Source: an uncultured Dehalococcoidia bacterium
GTDB lineage: Bacteria > Chloroflexota > Dehalococcoidia > Tepidiformales > Tepidiformaceae
Assembly (NCBI GenBank): GCA_938015525.1
Contig: CALLPC010000008.1
Span: forward strand, 1 to 42,709
Direction of reading: 5' to 3'
DNA length: 42,709 nucleotides
The notes under the pieces were generated by a model. That model was not told the DNA's origin, ran no database searches, and saw only the letters and a list, made by a program, of their open reading frames with translations. Of this stretch, positions 27,178 to 35,140 are shown piece after piece (the first letter of the stretch is position 1; the number at the start of each line of letters is the position of its first letter). Position numbers and translations under genes: made by a program.

Positions 27178-27825
27178 TCAGGTGGAGACGCTACGCGTGG
27201 GGGCAACAAGGTTCAAGGGTCCTTCGACATGGCAGAGGTCATTGAGGGCCTGGATGGCGGCGCGGCCGTGTTGAATGGAGACCGTCGTGACGGACGCGAG
27301 GTCGAGGCGGAAGTTGCGGAAGGAGGCGACGGGGATGCCGAGCAGCTGGCAGACCAGAACGCGAAGGGTGAAGTTGTGGGAGACGATGACAGCCACGCGG
27401 TCGGGGCCCCTGAGGAGTTCGGCGGCGAGCGGTGCGAGGCGGGTGGCGAGGTCGGCGAGCGATTCGCCCCCAGGCATGGCTGCATCGGCGGGGTCGTCGC
27501 CGGACCAGGCGCGGTAGAACTCGGGAAAACGCTGGCGGATTTCGGCGTAGGTAAGCCCTTCCGTCTCGCCGACGTCGAGCTCGGTGAGCTCGGGCCGCAC
27601 GTCGACGGCGAGGGCGTGGTGGCCGGCGATGGTGCGGGCGATGACGAAGGCACGCTGGAGCGGGGACGAGAGGACGGCGTCGATGGGGACGCGGGCGAAG
27701 CGAGCGGCGAGGAGCTGGGCCTGGCGGAGGCCGAGCGGCGACAGCGGGAGGTCGGCGCGGCCGAGGCCGCGACCCTGGGCGTTGTGGCTGGTTTCGCCGT
27801 GCCGGACCAGGTAGAGGAGGCTCAT
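27178..27825 (-). CDS. histidine phosphatase family protein
   Basis: A 215-residue phosphoglycerate-mutase-like phosphatase with the active-site LVRHGETSHN (Arg8, His9), the second catalytic region ELDVGETEGLTYAEI and the distal His in VIVSHNFTLRVLVCQLL. These features fit GpmB/CobC-type enzymes; the substrate cannot be told. Start overlaps the GNAT gene's stop by four bases (ATGA-type), so both are co-translated. Confidence 0.9.
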   Translation of the reverse strand: MSLLYLVRHGETSHNAQGRGLGRADLPLSPLGLRQAQLLAARFARVPIDAVLSSPLQRAFVIARTIAGHHALAVDVRPELTELDVGETEGLTYAEIRQRFPEFYRAWSGDDPADAAMPGGESLADLATRLAPLAAELLRGPDRVAVIVSHNFTLRVLVCQLLGIPVASFRNFRLDLASVTTVSIQHGRAAIQALNDLCHVEGPLNLVAPTRSVST

Positions 27826-28352
27826 GCTGGGGCAGCCTCCCCCGGTTCGAAGCCGAGCGGCGCCCAGAGGCGGGAGATGAAGGGACGGAAGCCGAGGGCG
27901 GCCCAGAAGCGGGCGGCCTCGTCATCGGCGGCGAGGACGGGCATTTCGAAATGACGGACGCCGTCGATAGCGGCGGCCCAGCGGGCAATCGCGTCGACGA
28001 GGGCACGGGCGATGCCCCGGCGGCGGTAGGGCGGTTCGACCCAGAGGTAGCCGATGGTCGCGTGGCGCTCGGGGAGCCGGTCGGGGCCCGCAGATTCGAT
28101 AGCGCCAGAGATGAAGCCGGCGATTCGGCCACCGCATTCGGCGACGAAGACGCTGGCGGTGTTTCGTTCGAGCTGGGTGCGCAGGGCGGCTTCGAATTGC
28201 TCGGGGCCGACCGGTGCGAGGACGATGCGCGGGTCGATCCTGGCGTTATGTGCGCGTGCGCGGAGCCAGAGCAGATAGATGGCGCTGGCGTCGGCCGGGA
28301 CGGCAGGGCGGACCTGGAACGCCGTCAGAGGTACTGGCCGTGGCGTCGCCAT
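27822..28352 (-). CDS. GNAT family N-acetyltransferase
   Basis: A 176-residue GNAT protein: FQVRPAVPADASAIYLLWL (beta1/alpha1), VFVAECGGRIAGFISGAIES, ATIGYLWVEPPYRRRGIARALVDAIARWAA, with the acetyl-CoA pyrophosphate loop at RRRGIA, and DEAARFWAALGFRPFISRLWAPL at the C-terminus. The start overlaps the 3' end of the DUF2344 gene by 28 bases. Acceptor substrate unknown. Confidence 0.88.
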   Translation of the reverse strand: MATPRPVPLTAFQVRPAVPADASAIYLLWLRARAHNARIDPRIVLAPVGPEQFEAALRTQLERNTASVFVAECGGRIAGFISGAIESAGPDRLPERHATIGYLWVEPPYRRRGIARALVDAIARWAAAIDGVRHFEMPVLAADDEAARFWAALGFRPFISRLWAPLGFEPGEAAPA

Positions 28353-29017
28353 AGTTCCCTCGCTGGCGAGCGGTCATCGAGGACGATGCCGGTTCGCACG
28401 AAGCTCTGCGGCTCGTAGCCGGGAACGAGCGCCGCCAGTATAGCTTCCGGGCGAGCGGTTATGTGCTGGTCGGTGCGGAGCCGCATTGCGAGCTCAGTGC
28501 CGCCGTCGATGGGGCGGGCGGTGAGCCAGGCGGTGGCGGCGCGCAGGTCGTAGGTGCGTTCGCGTTCGCCGCGTTCTTCACGCCATTCGAGTGCGGGGAG
28601 GGCGAGGAATTCGTTGATGCGGGCGCGGGCGACGGAGGGGTCGAGGCCGGGGAGGGCGACGCGGTAATCGGACCAGAGCATGGCAGCCTGGGGCTGCGGG
28701 GCGCCGAGGGGGACTTCGCGGGCGCCGACGAGGGCGAGGTCTCCGGTGGCCTGGGCTGCGAGCCGGGCGTGGAATTCGGCGGGGTCGATGCGGGCGTCGA
28801 GGATGACGTCCATCACTTCGCGCTCGGCCATGAAGCCGAGGGGCAGGGGTGAGGCGAAGAAGAGCTTGGGGTGGGGGGTGAAGCCCTGGGAGTAGGCGAG
28901 GGGCAGGTCGGCGCGGCGGATGGCGCGCTCCCAGAATCGGAGCACGTCGAGGTGGGAGATGTAGCGGACGCGCTCGCCTTTGCGAAACCAGGTGCGAATG
29001 CGCTGCTGGCTGCTCAC
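28325..29017 (-). CDS. DUF2344/TIGR03936 radical-SAM-associated protein
   Basis: A 230-residue protein matching the TIGR03936 (DUF2344) family through RTWFRKGERVRYISHLDVLRFWERAIRRADLPLAYSQGFTPHPKLFFASPLPLGFMAEREV. In most bacteria it accompanies a radical SAM protein or is fused to one, near rne/rpmA; here no such partner is within the window. I set the start at GTG (complement of 29015-29017), giving a family-like N-terminus; TACCAT on the minus strand sits seven bases before it and no SD is visible. It follows meaB by 25 bases. Confidence 0.82.
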   Translation of the reverse strand: MSSQQRIRTWFRKGERVRYISHLDVLRFWERAIRRADLPLAYSQGFTPHPKLFFASPLPLGFMAEREVMDVILDARIDPAEFHARLAAQATGDLALVGAREVPLGAPQPQAAMLWSDYRVALPGLDPSVARARINEFLALPALEWREERGERERTYDLRAATAWLTARPIDGGTELAMRLRTDQHITARPEAILAALVPGYEPQSFVRTGIVLDDRSPARELWRRHGQYL

Positions 29018-29042
29018 GACGCCGATGGTAGCACGGGGGTCG

Positions 29043-29984
29043 TCAGGGCCGGGGGAGGACCCGGGCAGCGAGCTCCTCAGCGGCGGTGTGGGGGTCGAGC
29101 TGGCGGCTGGCGATGCGTTCGGTGAGGGTTTCGATGACCGCTTCCGGGGTGGCCTTGCGGATCTCTTCGAGGATGAGCTGCTGGGTAATGGCCAGGAGCT
29201 GATGACGCGCATCCTCTTCGCGGTGAGCGGCGAGCTGACCGGAGGATTCGAGGTAGGCGCGGTGCTCGTCGATGGCATCGGCGAGCGGACCAAGGCCTTC
29301 GCCCCGGGTTGCGATGGTCTTGAGGATGGGGGGGCGGCGCTGGTCGGCGGGGGAAAGCGCCAGGAGGGCCTGGAGCTGGCTGACGAGGATGTCGGCGCCG
29401 GGGTGGTCTGCCTTGTTGACGACGAGGATATCGGCGATCTCGATGATGCCGGCCTTGAGCGCCTGGATGTCGTCGCCGGTGCCGGGGTTGTTGACGAGGA
29501 CGGTGGTCATGGCGGTGCCGGCGATTTCTACCTCATCCTGGCCGGCGCCGATGGTCTCGATGATGATGTAATCGAAGCCGAAGGCATCGACGACGGCGAC
29601 GACGTCGGCGATGGCGGGAGCGAGGCCACCGAGCGCGCCACGGCCGGCCATGGAGCGCATATAGACGCCGGGGTCCATGGTGACGTCCTGCATGCGGATG
29701 CGGTCACCGAGGAGGGCGCCATGGGTGAAGGGGCTCGAGGGGTCGACGGCGATGATGGCGACGGTCTTCTCGCGGCGGCGAAGTTCTGCGGCGAGGGCCC
29801 CGGTGAGGGTGCTCTTACCGGAGCCTGCGCCGCCGGTGATGCCGACGATGTGTGCGCGGCCGGAGTGGGGGAAGAGGGCGCGGACGTAATCGCGGCCCTC
29901 GAGGGTGCTGTTCTCGACGCGGGTGATGACGCGCGCGAGCGCCCGGCGGTCGCCGGCGAGGAAACGCTGGACGAGCTCGTCCAC
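29043..29984 (-). CDS. meaB: methylmalonyl-CoA mutase-associated GTPase MeaB
   Basis: A 313-residue G3E-family GTPase. P-loop GGAGSGKS is at residues 51-58, the magnesium/switch segment AVDPSSPFTHGALLGDRIRM follows, then ETIGAGQDEVEIA and the guanine-specificity motif NKAD. MeaB loads and protects adenosylcobalamin on methylmalonyl-CoA mutase. The gene starts one base after the stop of the B12-binding subunit, so both are in the mutase operon. The C-terminal helical dimerisation arm is present (ATPEAVIETLTERIASRQLDP). Length is usual for MeaB. Confidence 0.94.
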   Translation of the reverse strand: MDELVQRFLAGDRRALARVITRVENSTLEGRDYVRALFPHSGRAHIVGITGGAGSGKSTLTGALAAELRRREKTVAIIAVDPSSPFTHGALLGDRIRMQDVTMDPGVYMRSMAGRGALGGLAPAIADVVAVVDAFGFDYIIIETIGAGQDEVEIAGTAMTTVLVNNPGTGDDIQALKAGIIEIADILVVNKADHPGADILVSQLQALLALSPADQRRPPILKTIATRGEGLGPLADAIDEHRAYLESSGQLAAHREEDARHQLLAITQQLILEEIRKATPEAVIETLTERIASRQLDPHTAAEELAARVLPRP

Positions 29985-29985
29985 G

Positions 29986-30396
29986 TTACTTCTTCACGTT
30001 GTCGTAGACGAACTTGACGATGTCCTGGGTGTTCGTCCCGGGGCGGAAGATGGCCTTGAAGCCGAGCTTCTGGAGTGCTTCGGTGTCTTCTTCAGGGATG
30101 ATGCCGCCGCAGAAGAGGAGGACGTCATCGAGCCCGCGTTTTTTGAGCTCTTCGACGACGCGGGGGAAGAGTTCGAGGTGAGCGCCGGAGAGGATGGAGA
30201 GGCCGACGACGTCGACGTCTTCCTGGAGCGCGGCTTCGGCGATCATCTCGGGGGTCTGGCGGATGCCGGTATAGATGACTTCGCAGCCGCCATCGCGGAG
30301 GGCGCGGGCGACGACTTTTGCACCGCGGTCGTGGCCATCGAGGCCGGGTTTCGCGATGAGCACCCTGATTTTGCCGGTTGCGGTTGCTGTCGACAT
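29986..30396 (-). CDS. mcmA2: methylmalonyl-CoA mutase B12-binding subunit
   Basis: A 136-residue stand-alone cobalamin-binding domain. The base-off ligand motif DGHDRG (Asp20-His22) supplies the cobalt-coordinating histidine; [12 protein letters not shown] and [12 protein letters not shown] form the rest of the Rossmann-like pocket. It would pair with the 551-residue catalytic subunit at 32231-33886, as in archaeal-type split mutases. Between the two subunit genes lie an epimerase, two VOC proteins and a DinB-like protein. SD GGGGAG precedes ATG (complement of 30394-30396). Confidence 0.94.
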   Translation of the reverse strand: MSTATATGKIRVLIAKPGLDGHDRGAKVVARALRDGGCEVIYTGIRQTPEMIAEAALQEDVDVVGLSILSGAHLELFPRVVEELKKRGLDDVLLFCGGIIPEEDTEALQKLGFKAIFRPGTNTQDIVKFVYDNVKK

Positions 30397-30442
30397 GGCT
30401 CCCCTCGGTGGTGATGGTGCAGGTGAGCGTTATGGTAGCGGG

Positions 30443-30838
30443 CTAGCGCGCGGAGCGCTGGATGAGCTGGAGGTTGACGCCGTGGGAGGATTTGGGCGAG
30501 ACGAAGGCGATGCCGTTGTTGGGTTCGCCGACGCGGTAGCCGAGGCCGCGGAGGTGTTCGACGGCGGCGGCGACGTCGTCGACTTCGATGGAGAGGAGGT
30601 ACTGGCCTTCGCCGCGCTCTTTGGCGAACTGGGCGACGGGGCCCTGGTCGGTGAGGGGCTGGATGAACTCGAGGGCGCTCTCGCCGATGGGCATGAAGGC
30701 GTTTTTGATGCCGAGGGCGGGAAGTTCGCCCCCGCGGGCGGGGTCGACCTGGAGGTCGAAGTGCCGGGCGTAGGTCGCTGTGGCCTGTTCGAGGTCTTTG
30801 ACGACGATGCCGACGTGGTCGATGCGGAGGGCTTTCAT
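30443..30838 (-). CDS. VOC family protein, epimerase paralogue lacking metal ligands
   Basis: A 131-residue vicinal-oxygen-chelate protein related to methylmalonyl-CoA epimerase (DHVGIVVKDLEQATATYARHF, FAKERGEGQYLLSIEVDDV, SSHGVNLQLIQ). Compared with the true epimerase at 31266-31682, the second histidine ligand (HH in GMHHICFE) is replaced in GEGQYLLSIEV, and the terminal glutamate (LIEF) is a glutamine (LQLIQ). Metal-dependent epimerase activity is therefore unlikely; a CoA-ester binding or different lyase role is possible. It overlaps the next VOC gene by four bases. Confidence 0.83.
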   Translation of the reverse strand: MKALRIDHVGIVVKDLEQATATYARHFDLQVDPARGGELPALGIKNAFMPIGESALEFIQPLTDQGPVAQFAKERGEGQYLLSIEVDDVAAAVEHLRGLGYRVGEPNNGIAFVSPKSSHGVNLQLIQRSAR

Positions 30839-31257
30839 GTGGCTGCTCCTGGTGTTGCGGGGGGCGTGCCGTACTGGATCAGGGCGAAGGGGACGCCGTG
30901 GGTGCCGGATTTGATGGTGGCGATGAGGGCGCCGGGCTGGACGGCGGGTTTGGGGTCGCCGACGTCGTAGCCGAGGCTGCGGAGGCGTTCGACGGCGGCG
31001 CGGATGTCACGGACGGCGAGGACGATGCCCCAGAGGCGGGCCTTCACTTCGTCGCCGGGCTTGGGCGCGGGCGGCCCGGCGAATTCGAGGATGATTTCCT
31101 GGAGCTTCGCGAATGCGAGCTGGGCGCCGGTGCCGGGGCGGGTCATGGTCCGTTTGATTTCGATCCCGAGGTTGCGCCGGAAGGTGTCAGCGACGACTGC
31201 GGCATCACTGGAGGAGATGACGATGTGGTCGATGTGGGTCGCGCCGATACCGTCCAT
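30835..31257 (-). CDS. VOC family protein, second divergent epimerase paralogue
   Basis: A 140-residue VOC protein (HIDHIVISSSDAAVVADTFRRNLGIEI, LWGIVLAVRDIRAAVERLRSLGYDVG, SGTHGVPFALIQYG). As in its downstream neighbour, the position of the second histidine and the final glutamate ligand are not conserved. Start ATG is the complement of 31255-31257; a longer frame exists but overlaps the epimerase gene. It lies 8 bases behind the epimerase stop and overlaps the following VOC gene by four bases, so the three are co-expressed. Confidence 0.82.
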   Translation of the reverse strand: MDGIGATHIDHIVISSSDAAVVADTFRRNLGIEIKRTMTRPGTGAQLAFAKLQEIILEFAGPPAPKPGDEVKARLWGIVLAVRDIRAAVERLRSLGYDVGDPKPAVQPGALIATIKSGTHGVPFALIQYGTPPATPGAAT

Positions 31258-31265
31258 GGGCGGGC

Positions 31266-31682
31266 TCAGTGGCCGTGCTGGCCTTCGATGGGGGTGGCGA
31301 ATTCGATAAGGACGCCGTGGTTGGAGCGGGGATGGAGGAAGCAAATCATGCCGGCGAGGCCGAGGCGGGGCGCCTGGTCGATGAGCTCGATGCCTTTCTG
31401 GCGGGCGGCTTCGAGTTCTTTGGCCACGTCGTCGGATTCGAAGCAGATGTGGTGCATACCCTCGCCGCGGTTGGCCAGGAAGCGGGCGACGCCGGTATCG
31501 TCACGCGTGGGCTCGAGGAGCTCGATTTCGGAGTTGCCGATCTGGAGGAGGACGCCGCGAACGCCCTGGTCGTCGATGACCTTATCGGCGGTGACGGGAA
31601 GGCCGAGGGCGTCGCGATAGAACTTGAGGGCTTCATCGGCGGAGTGCACGACGATGCCGACGTGGTGGATTTTGGTGAGCAT
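31266..31682 (-). CDS. mce: methylmalonyl-CoA epimerase
   Basis: A 138-residue VOC epimerase converting (S)- to (R)-methylmalonyl-CoA. The ligand set is complete: His7 in KIHHVGIVV, Glu54 in SEIELLEP, His77 in EGMHHICFE and Glu127 in LIEFATP. Length and motif order are those of bacterial epimerases. It lies 15 bases behind the DinB-like gene and 8 bases ahead of the divergent VOC paralogue, in the mutase operon, which fixes its role in propionyl-CoA to succinyl-CoA conversion or its reverse. Confidence 0.92.
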   Translation of the reverse strand: MLTKIHHVGIVVHSADEALKFYRDALGLPVTADKVIDDQGVRGVLLQIGNSEIELLEPTRDDTGVARFLANRGEGMHHICFESDDVAKELEAARQKGIELIDQAPRLGLAGMICFLHPRSNHGVLIEFATPIEGQHGH

Positions 31683-31697
31683 GCTGGATGATTCCCT

Positions 31698-32231
31698 TCA
31701 GGACGTGGCTTCTTCGATGATGGACTGGGCGCCGGTTCGGCGGGCACCCTCCATGCCGGCGAGACGGGCGGCGATGGCGTGCCAGTGTTCGCGGTCGTGG
31801 TCGATGACCGCGGTAACGAGCTTGCGGTAGTGAGAGCCTTCGTCGGCGAGGTCCTCGTCGCTGATGGTAGCGAGCTCATCGATGAGCCGCTGGCGGCCGG
31901 TGCGGAGCTGTTCGAGAACGCTGAAGAAGTCGAGGCTGCGCTTGCGTTCGACGTGTTCACGGTTCCAGGCGTCGAGGCGAGCGCGGTTGAAGTCGTAGAG
32001 TTCGGGGCGGCGGCCTTCGCGGAGTTCGCGGATGGCGGTGACGACTTCGGCTTCCCAGCTGGCGACGTGGCCGACGATGTCTTTGACGGACCATTCGCCG
32101 ACGAAGGGGCGCTCGATGTCGCGGATGCGACACGTCTCGACATTGCGGATGAGCTGGTTGCGCTCGAGCTCGAGCTCGGCGAGGAGACGGCGGCGCTCAT
32201 CGGCGCGAGTCCGGACGTCGTCGTCGCTCAT
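31698..32231 (-). CDS. DinB/ClbS-like four-helix protein
   Basis: A 177-residue helical protein resembling the DinB/DfsB/ClbS superfamily: RRRLLAELELERNQLIRNVE, GEWSVKDIVGHVASWEAEVVTAIREL with a metal-type histidine, and VTAVIDHDREHWHAIAARL near the C-terminus with further histidines. Such proteins are often thiol- or metal-dependent, or detoxifying; the role here is unknown. Its start overlaps the stop of the mutase large-subunit gene (base 32231 shared), so it is translationally coupled to the mutase, an uncommon partner for this family. Confidence 0.78.
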   Translation of the reverse strand: MSDDDVRTRADERRRLLAELELERNQLIRNVETCRIRDIERPFVGEWSVKDIVGHVASWEAEVVTAIRELREGRRPELYDFNRARLDAWNREHVERKRSLDFFSVLEQLRTGRQRLIDELATISDEDLADEGSHYRKLVTAVIDHDREHWHAIAARLAGMEGARRTGAQSIIEEATS

Positions 32232-33886
32232 CAGATGAACACCGGTTCCCGCTGTTCGCCCCAGACCTTGCGGAGGCGGTGGGAGATTTCGCCGAGGGTG
32301 ACGCGGTTCTCGACGGCCTCGATCATGAGGGGAACGAGGTTTTCGGTGCCGCGGGCGGCCTCTTCGATGCGGCTGAGCATGCGTTCGACGGCGGCGTTAT
32401 CGCGGGTGGCGCGGAGCCTGCGGAGCTTTTCGACCTGGCGCTGGCCGATGGCGGGGTCGACGCGGAGGATTTCGGGTTGCTCTTCTTCGGCGACGATGAA
32501 CTCGTTGACGCCGACGATGATGCGTTCTTTGTTTTCGACCTGCATCTGGTAGCGGTAAGCGGCTTCCTGGATTTCCTTCTGCTGGAAGCCCTGCTCGATG
32601 GCGGCGAGGGCGCCGCCCATGCCGTCGATGGCAGCGATGTATTCGCGCGCCTCGGCTTCGAGGCGGTTGGTGAGGTCTTCGACGAAGTAGGAACCGCCGA
32701 GGGGGTCGACGACGTCGGCGACGCCGCTTTCGTAGGCGAGAATCTGCTGGGTGCGGAGGGCTATCTGGACGGCCTTTTCGGTGGGAAGCGCGAGGGCTTC
32801 GTCCATGGAGTTGGTGTGGAGGGACTGGGTGCCGCCGAGGACGGCGGCGAGGGCCTGCACGGTGGTGCGAACGATGTTGTTTTCGGGCTGCTGGGCCGTG
32901 AGGGTTGCGCCGCCGGTCTGGGTGTGGAAGCGGAGCATCTGGGAGCGCGGGTTCTTCGCTTCGAAGCGGTCGCGCATGATGTGTGCCCAGAGCCGGCGAG
33001 CTGCGCGGAACTTGGCGACTTCCTCGAGGAAGTTGTTGTGGCAGGCAAAGAAGAAGCTGAGGCGCCCGGCGAAGTCGTCGACATCGAGGCCGGCGCCGAT
33101 GGCGGCTTCGACGTAGGCGATGCCATTGGCGAGGGTGAAGGCGATCTCCTGGGCGGCGGTGCAGCCCGCCTCACGCATGTGGTAGCCGGAGATGGAGATG
33201 GTGTTCCACTGCGGCACGTGGTCCTTGCAGTAGGCAAAGATGTCGGTGATGAGCCGCATGGAGGGCCTGGGCGGGTAGATGTAGGTCCCGCGGGCGATGT
33301 ACTCCTTGAGGATGTCGTTTTGGACGGTGCCGCCGAGTTTCGCTGGGGGGACGCCCTGGTGCTTGCCCACGGCGACGTAGAGGGCGAGGAGGATAGCGGC
33401 GGTGGCGTTGATGGTCATCGAGGTGGTGACCTGGTCGAGCGGGATGCCGTCGAAGAGGGTGAGCATGTCCTCGATGGAGTCGATGGCGACGCCGACCTTG
33501 CCGACTTCGCCCGCGGCCATGGGGTCGTCGGAGTCGTAGCCGATTTGTGTGGGGAGGTCGAAGGCGACGGAGAGGCCCGTCTGGCCCTGGGCGAGGAGGT
33601 AGCGGTAGCGCCGGTTGGATTCCTCAGCGGTACCGAAGCCGGCGTACTGGCGCATGGTCCAGAAGCGGCCGCGGTACATCGTGGGCTGAATGCCGCGGGT
33701 GAAAGGGAATTCGCCGGGGAATCCGAGCTGCGTGACGGGGTCCCAGCCTTCGAGGTCTTCCTGGGTGTAGATGGGTTCGATGGGCATGCGCCCGGTGGTT
33801 TCGAAGGAAGGCTGTCGTTCGGGGGCGCGCTGGATGGCTTTGGCGTAGGGGCCCTGCAGCCACTCGCGCTTGGTGGTTATCGGCAT
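32231..33886 (-). CDS. mcmA1: methylmalonyl-CoA mutase, catalytic large subunit
   Basis: A 551-residue TIM-barrel subunit without the C-terminal B12 domain, which is encoded separately at 29986-30396. The substrate motif TMRQYAGF is at residues 77-84, followed by [12 protein letters not shown] and [26 protein letters not shown] holds His236, the catalytic histidine near the active site. It interconverts (R)-methylmalonyl-CoA and succinyl-CoA by adenosylcobalamin radical chemistry. It is the first gene of the long minus-strand run. Paralogues acting on isobutyryl- or ethylmalonyl-CoA exist, but TMRQYAGF together with meaB and mce favours methylmalonyl-CoA. Confidence 0.95.
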   Translation of the reverse strand: MPITTKREWLQGPYAKAIQRAPERQPSFETTGRMPIEPIYTQEDLEGWDPVTQLGFPGEFPFTRGIQPTMYRGRFWTMRQYAGFGTAEESNRRYRYLLAQGQTGLSVAFDLPTQIGYDSDDPMAAGEVGKVGVAIDSIEDMLTLFDGIPLDQVTTSMTINATAAILLALYVAVGKHQGVPPAKLGGTVQNDILKEYIARGTYIYPPRPSMRLITDIFAYCKDHVPQWNTISISGYHMREAGCTAAQEIAFTLANGIAYVEAAIGAGLDVDDFAGRLSFFFACHNNFLEEVAKFRAARRLWAHIMRDRFEAKNPRSQMLRFHTQTGGATLTAQQPENNIVRTTVQALAAVLGGTQSLHTNSMDEALALPTEKAVQIALRTQQILAYESGVADVVDPLGGSYFVEDLTNRLEAEAREYIAAIDGMGGALAAIEQGFQQKEIQEAAYRYQMQVENKERIIVGVNEFIVAEEEQPEILRVDPAIGQRQVEKLRRLRATRDNAAVERMLSRIEEAARGTENLVPLMIEAVENRVTLGEISHRLRKVWGEQREPVFI

Positions 33887-33945
33887 GCTCTGGCGACTCC
33901 GGGGACGCTTGGGCGCGTACTAATCAACGCCGGTGCAACTCCCGA

Positions 33946-33975
33946 AGTATAGGAGCGGGCAAGCGGGGGCGGCAA
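33946..33975 (-). promoter_or_regulatory. predicted promoter of the methylmalonyl-CoA mutase operon
   Basis: Read on the minus strand: TTGCCG (complement of 33970-33975), an 18-base spacer and TATACT (complement of 33946-33951). The start of transcription would fall near 33939, leaving a leader of about 50 bases before ATG at 33886. Confidence 0.5.
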
Positions 33976-33993
33976 ACGCGATACGCGGACCCA

Positions 33994-34140
33994 TCAGGGG
34001 TCGCGGGTGTCGCGCGCCTTTTCCCGGAGCCGCTTGAGGCGCTCCTCTTCGAAGTCGACGATGGGTCGGACGACGGCAAGGCGACGCCGGCGCTCGTGGA
34101 GTTCATCGTCGTAGGTGTGGATGCGCTGTGCCTGTCCCAT
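33994..34140 (-). CDS. possible small hypothetical protein (48 aa)
   Basis: A short frame encodes 48 residues, MGQAQRIHTYDDELHERRRR followed by a charged helical tail rich in Arg, Glu and Asp. The composition is that of a plausible helical protein rather than of high-GC noise, but no SD is visible before the ATG and no family is recognised. It lies in the gap between the mutase operon promoter and the divergent response regulator. Confidence 0.35.
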   Translation of the reverse strand: MGQAQRIHTYDDELHERRRRLAVVRPIVDFEEERLKRLREKARDTRDP

Positions 34141-34262
34141 ATCGGAATGTTCGGCAGGCGCACTGGGAGCGCGCAATACGGGAACGGCCTGATTTGCGGC
34201 GGGGGATGCGTGCGGGAGGTTCCTTAGGGGCTGGCGGGTGACGGATTATGGGTATTTCCCGC

Positions 34263-34282
34263 TTGACAAAGATGCTTATAAT
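34263..34282 (+). promoter_or_regulatory. consensus hexamers with short spacer before the response regulator
   Basis: A perfect TTGACA (34263-34268) and a perfect TATAAT (34277-34282) lie on the plus strand, but only 8 bases apart, too close for one sigma-70 promoter. TATAAT alone could be used with the poor -35 around 34254. Transcription from it would begin near 34289, about 44 bases before GTG 34333. Confidence 0.4.
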
Positions 34283-34332
34283 CTCGCCCACCATGCCGGC
34301 GTGCGCGCCGGTGGAGGTTTGGGAAACTGCAG

Positions 34333-35094
34333 GTGAACGTGGGCGACGGCAGTGCATACCGCTTCCTGAGCTGCCTCCTGATCGCGCCGGGGCATGTGGA
34401 GACACGGGAGTTCGTGCGGGCGCTGCACAGGGGCGGTCTGGCGGTGCTCGAGCGGGAGCCCGGGGAGCCTGCGCTGCGCATGGCGGAATCGGGCGAGTTC
34501 GACATCGTTTGCCGGGCGGTGGGGGGTGACGGGGTAAGCGGCCTTGTGGAGATAGCCCGGCTGGCGAGCTACGGGCGGCCGGTGGTCGCAGTATTCGACG
34601 CGGCCGACCCCGAGCTGGTGGCGGAGGCGTTCGCGGCGGGGGCGGATGCGTGCCTCGAGCTCGGGGCAGACCCGCGGGTGGTGGTCGCGCAGGTGCGGGC
34701 GGTTCTGCGGCGGGCAGGGGCGTATGATGCGGATGTGCCGGGCACCAGCGGCGTCCTTCAGGTCGGGGACCTGGTGGTCGATGTTGATCGGTGCGAGGTG
34801 CAGCGCGGGGGGATGGTGGTTCCCCTGACCGCAGCGGAGTTCCGGATTGTGGAGTACATGGCGCGCAACAGCGGCCGGGTGCTCAAGCCACACGAGATCC
34901 TGAACGCCGTTTCGGACGGCTACCGCTATCTCCCGCGGGAAGCACAGGACGTGTTCAAGGTCTACGTCCGCCGGATTCGGCGGAAGCTCGAGCCGAACGA
35001 AGAGGCGCCGCAGTACCTGGTGACGGTGCGAGGGTTCGGATACCGGCTCGAGGGCGGGCGGGAGCGGGTGGCGCTCCCGGCGCGGCAGGCCTGA
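34333..35094 (+). CDS. response regulator with degenerate receiver and OmpR-type DNA-binding domain
   Basis: A 253-residue regulator. Residues about 13-127 have the length and pattern of a receiver domain, but all key positions are lost: LLIAPG replaces the acidic pair, Ala62 stands at the phospho-acceptor Asp, Phe88 at the switch Thr and Leu110 at the conserved Lys. Residues about 141-240 form an OmpR/PhoB winged helix (VPLTAAEFRIVEYMARNSGRVL, FKVYVRRIRRKLEP, YLVTVRGFGYRL). It is probably a phosphorylation-independent transcription factor. No histidine kinase is adjacent. GTG 34333 has GGAGG only 16 bases upstream, so the start is uncertain. The coiled-coil gene follows after 46 bases. Confidence 0.88.
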   Translation: MNVGDGSAYRFLSCLLIAPGHVETREFVRALHRGGLAVLEREPGEPALRMAESGEFDIVCRAVGGDGVSGLVEIARLASYGRPVVAVFDAADPELVAEAFAAGADACLELGADPRVVVAQVRAVLRRAGAYDADVPGTSGVLQVGDLVVDVDRCEVQRGGMVVPLTAAEFRIVEYMARNSGRVLKPHEILNAVSDGYRYLPREAQDVFKVYVRRIRRKLEPNEEAPQYLVTVRGFGYRLEGGRERVALPARQA

Positions 35095-35140
35095 GGACGC
35101 GCCCGCGGCTCCCGGGCGCTGGCCTCCCGGGAAGGTTGAC

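Noticed and set aside
34293..34529. ATG just behind TATAAT as start of a small gene overlapping the response regulator
   Set aside because: The frame continues into the regulator gene in a different phase with noise-like translation; the regulator frame is clearly the coding one.
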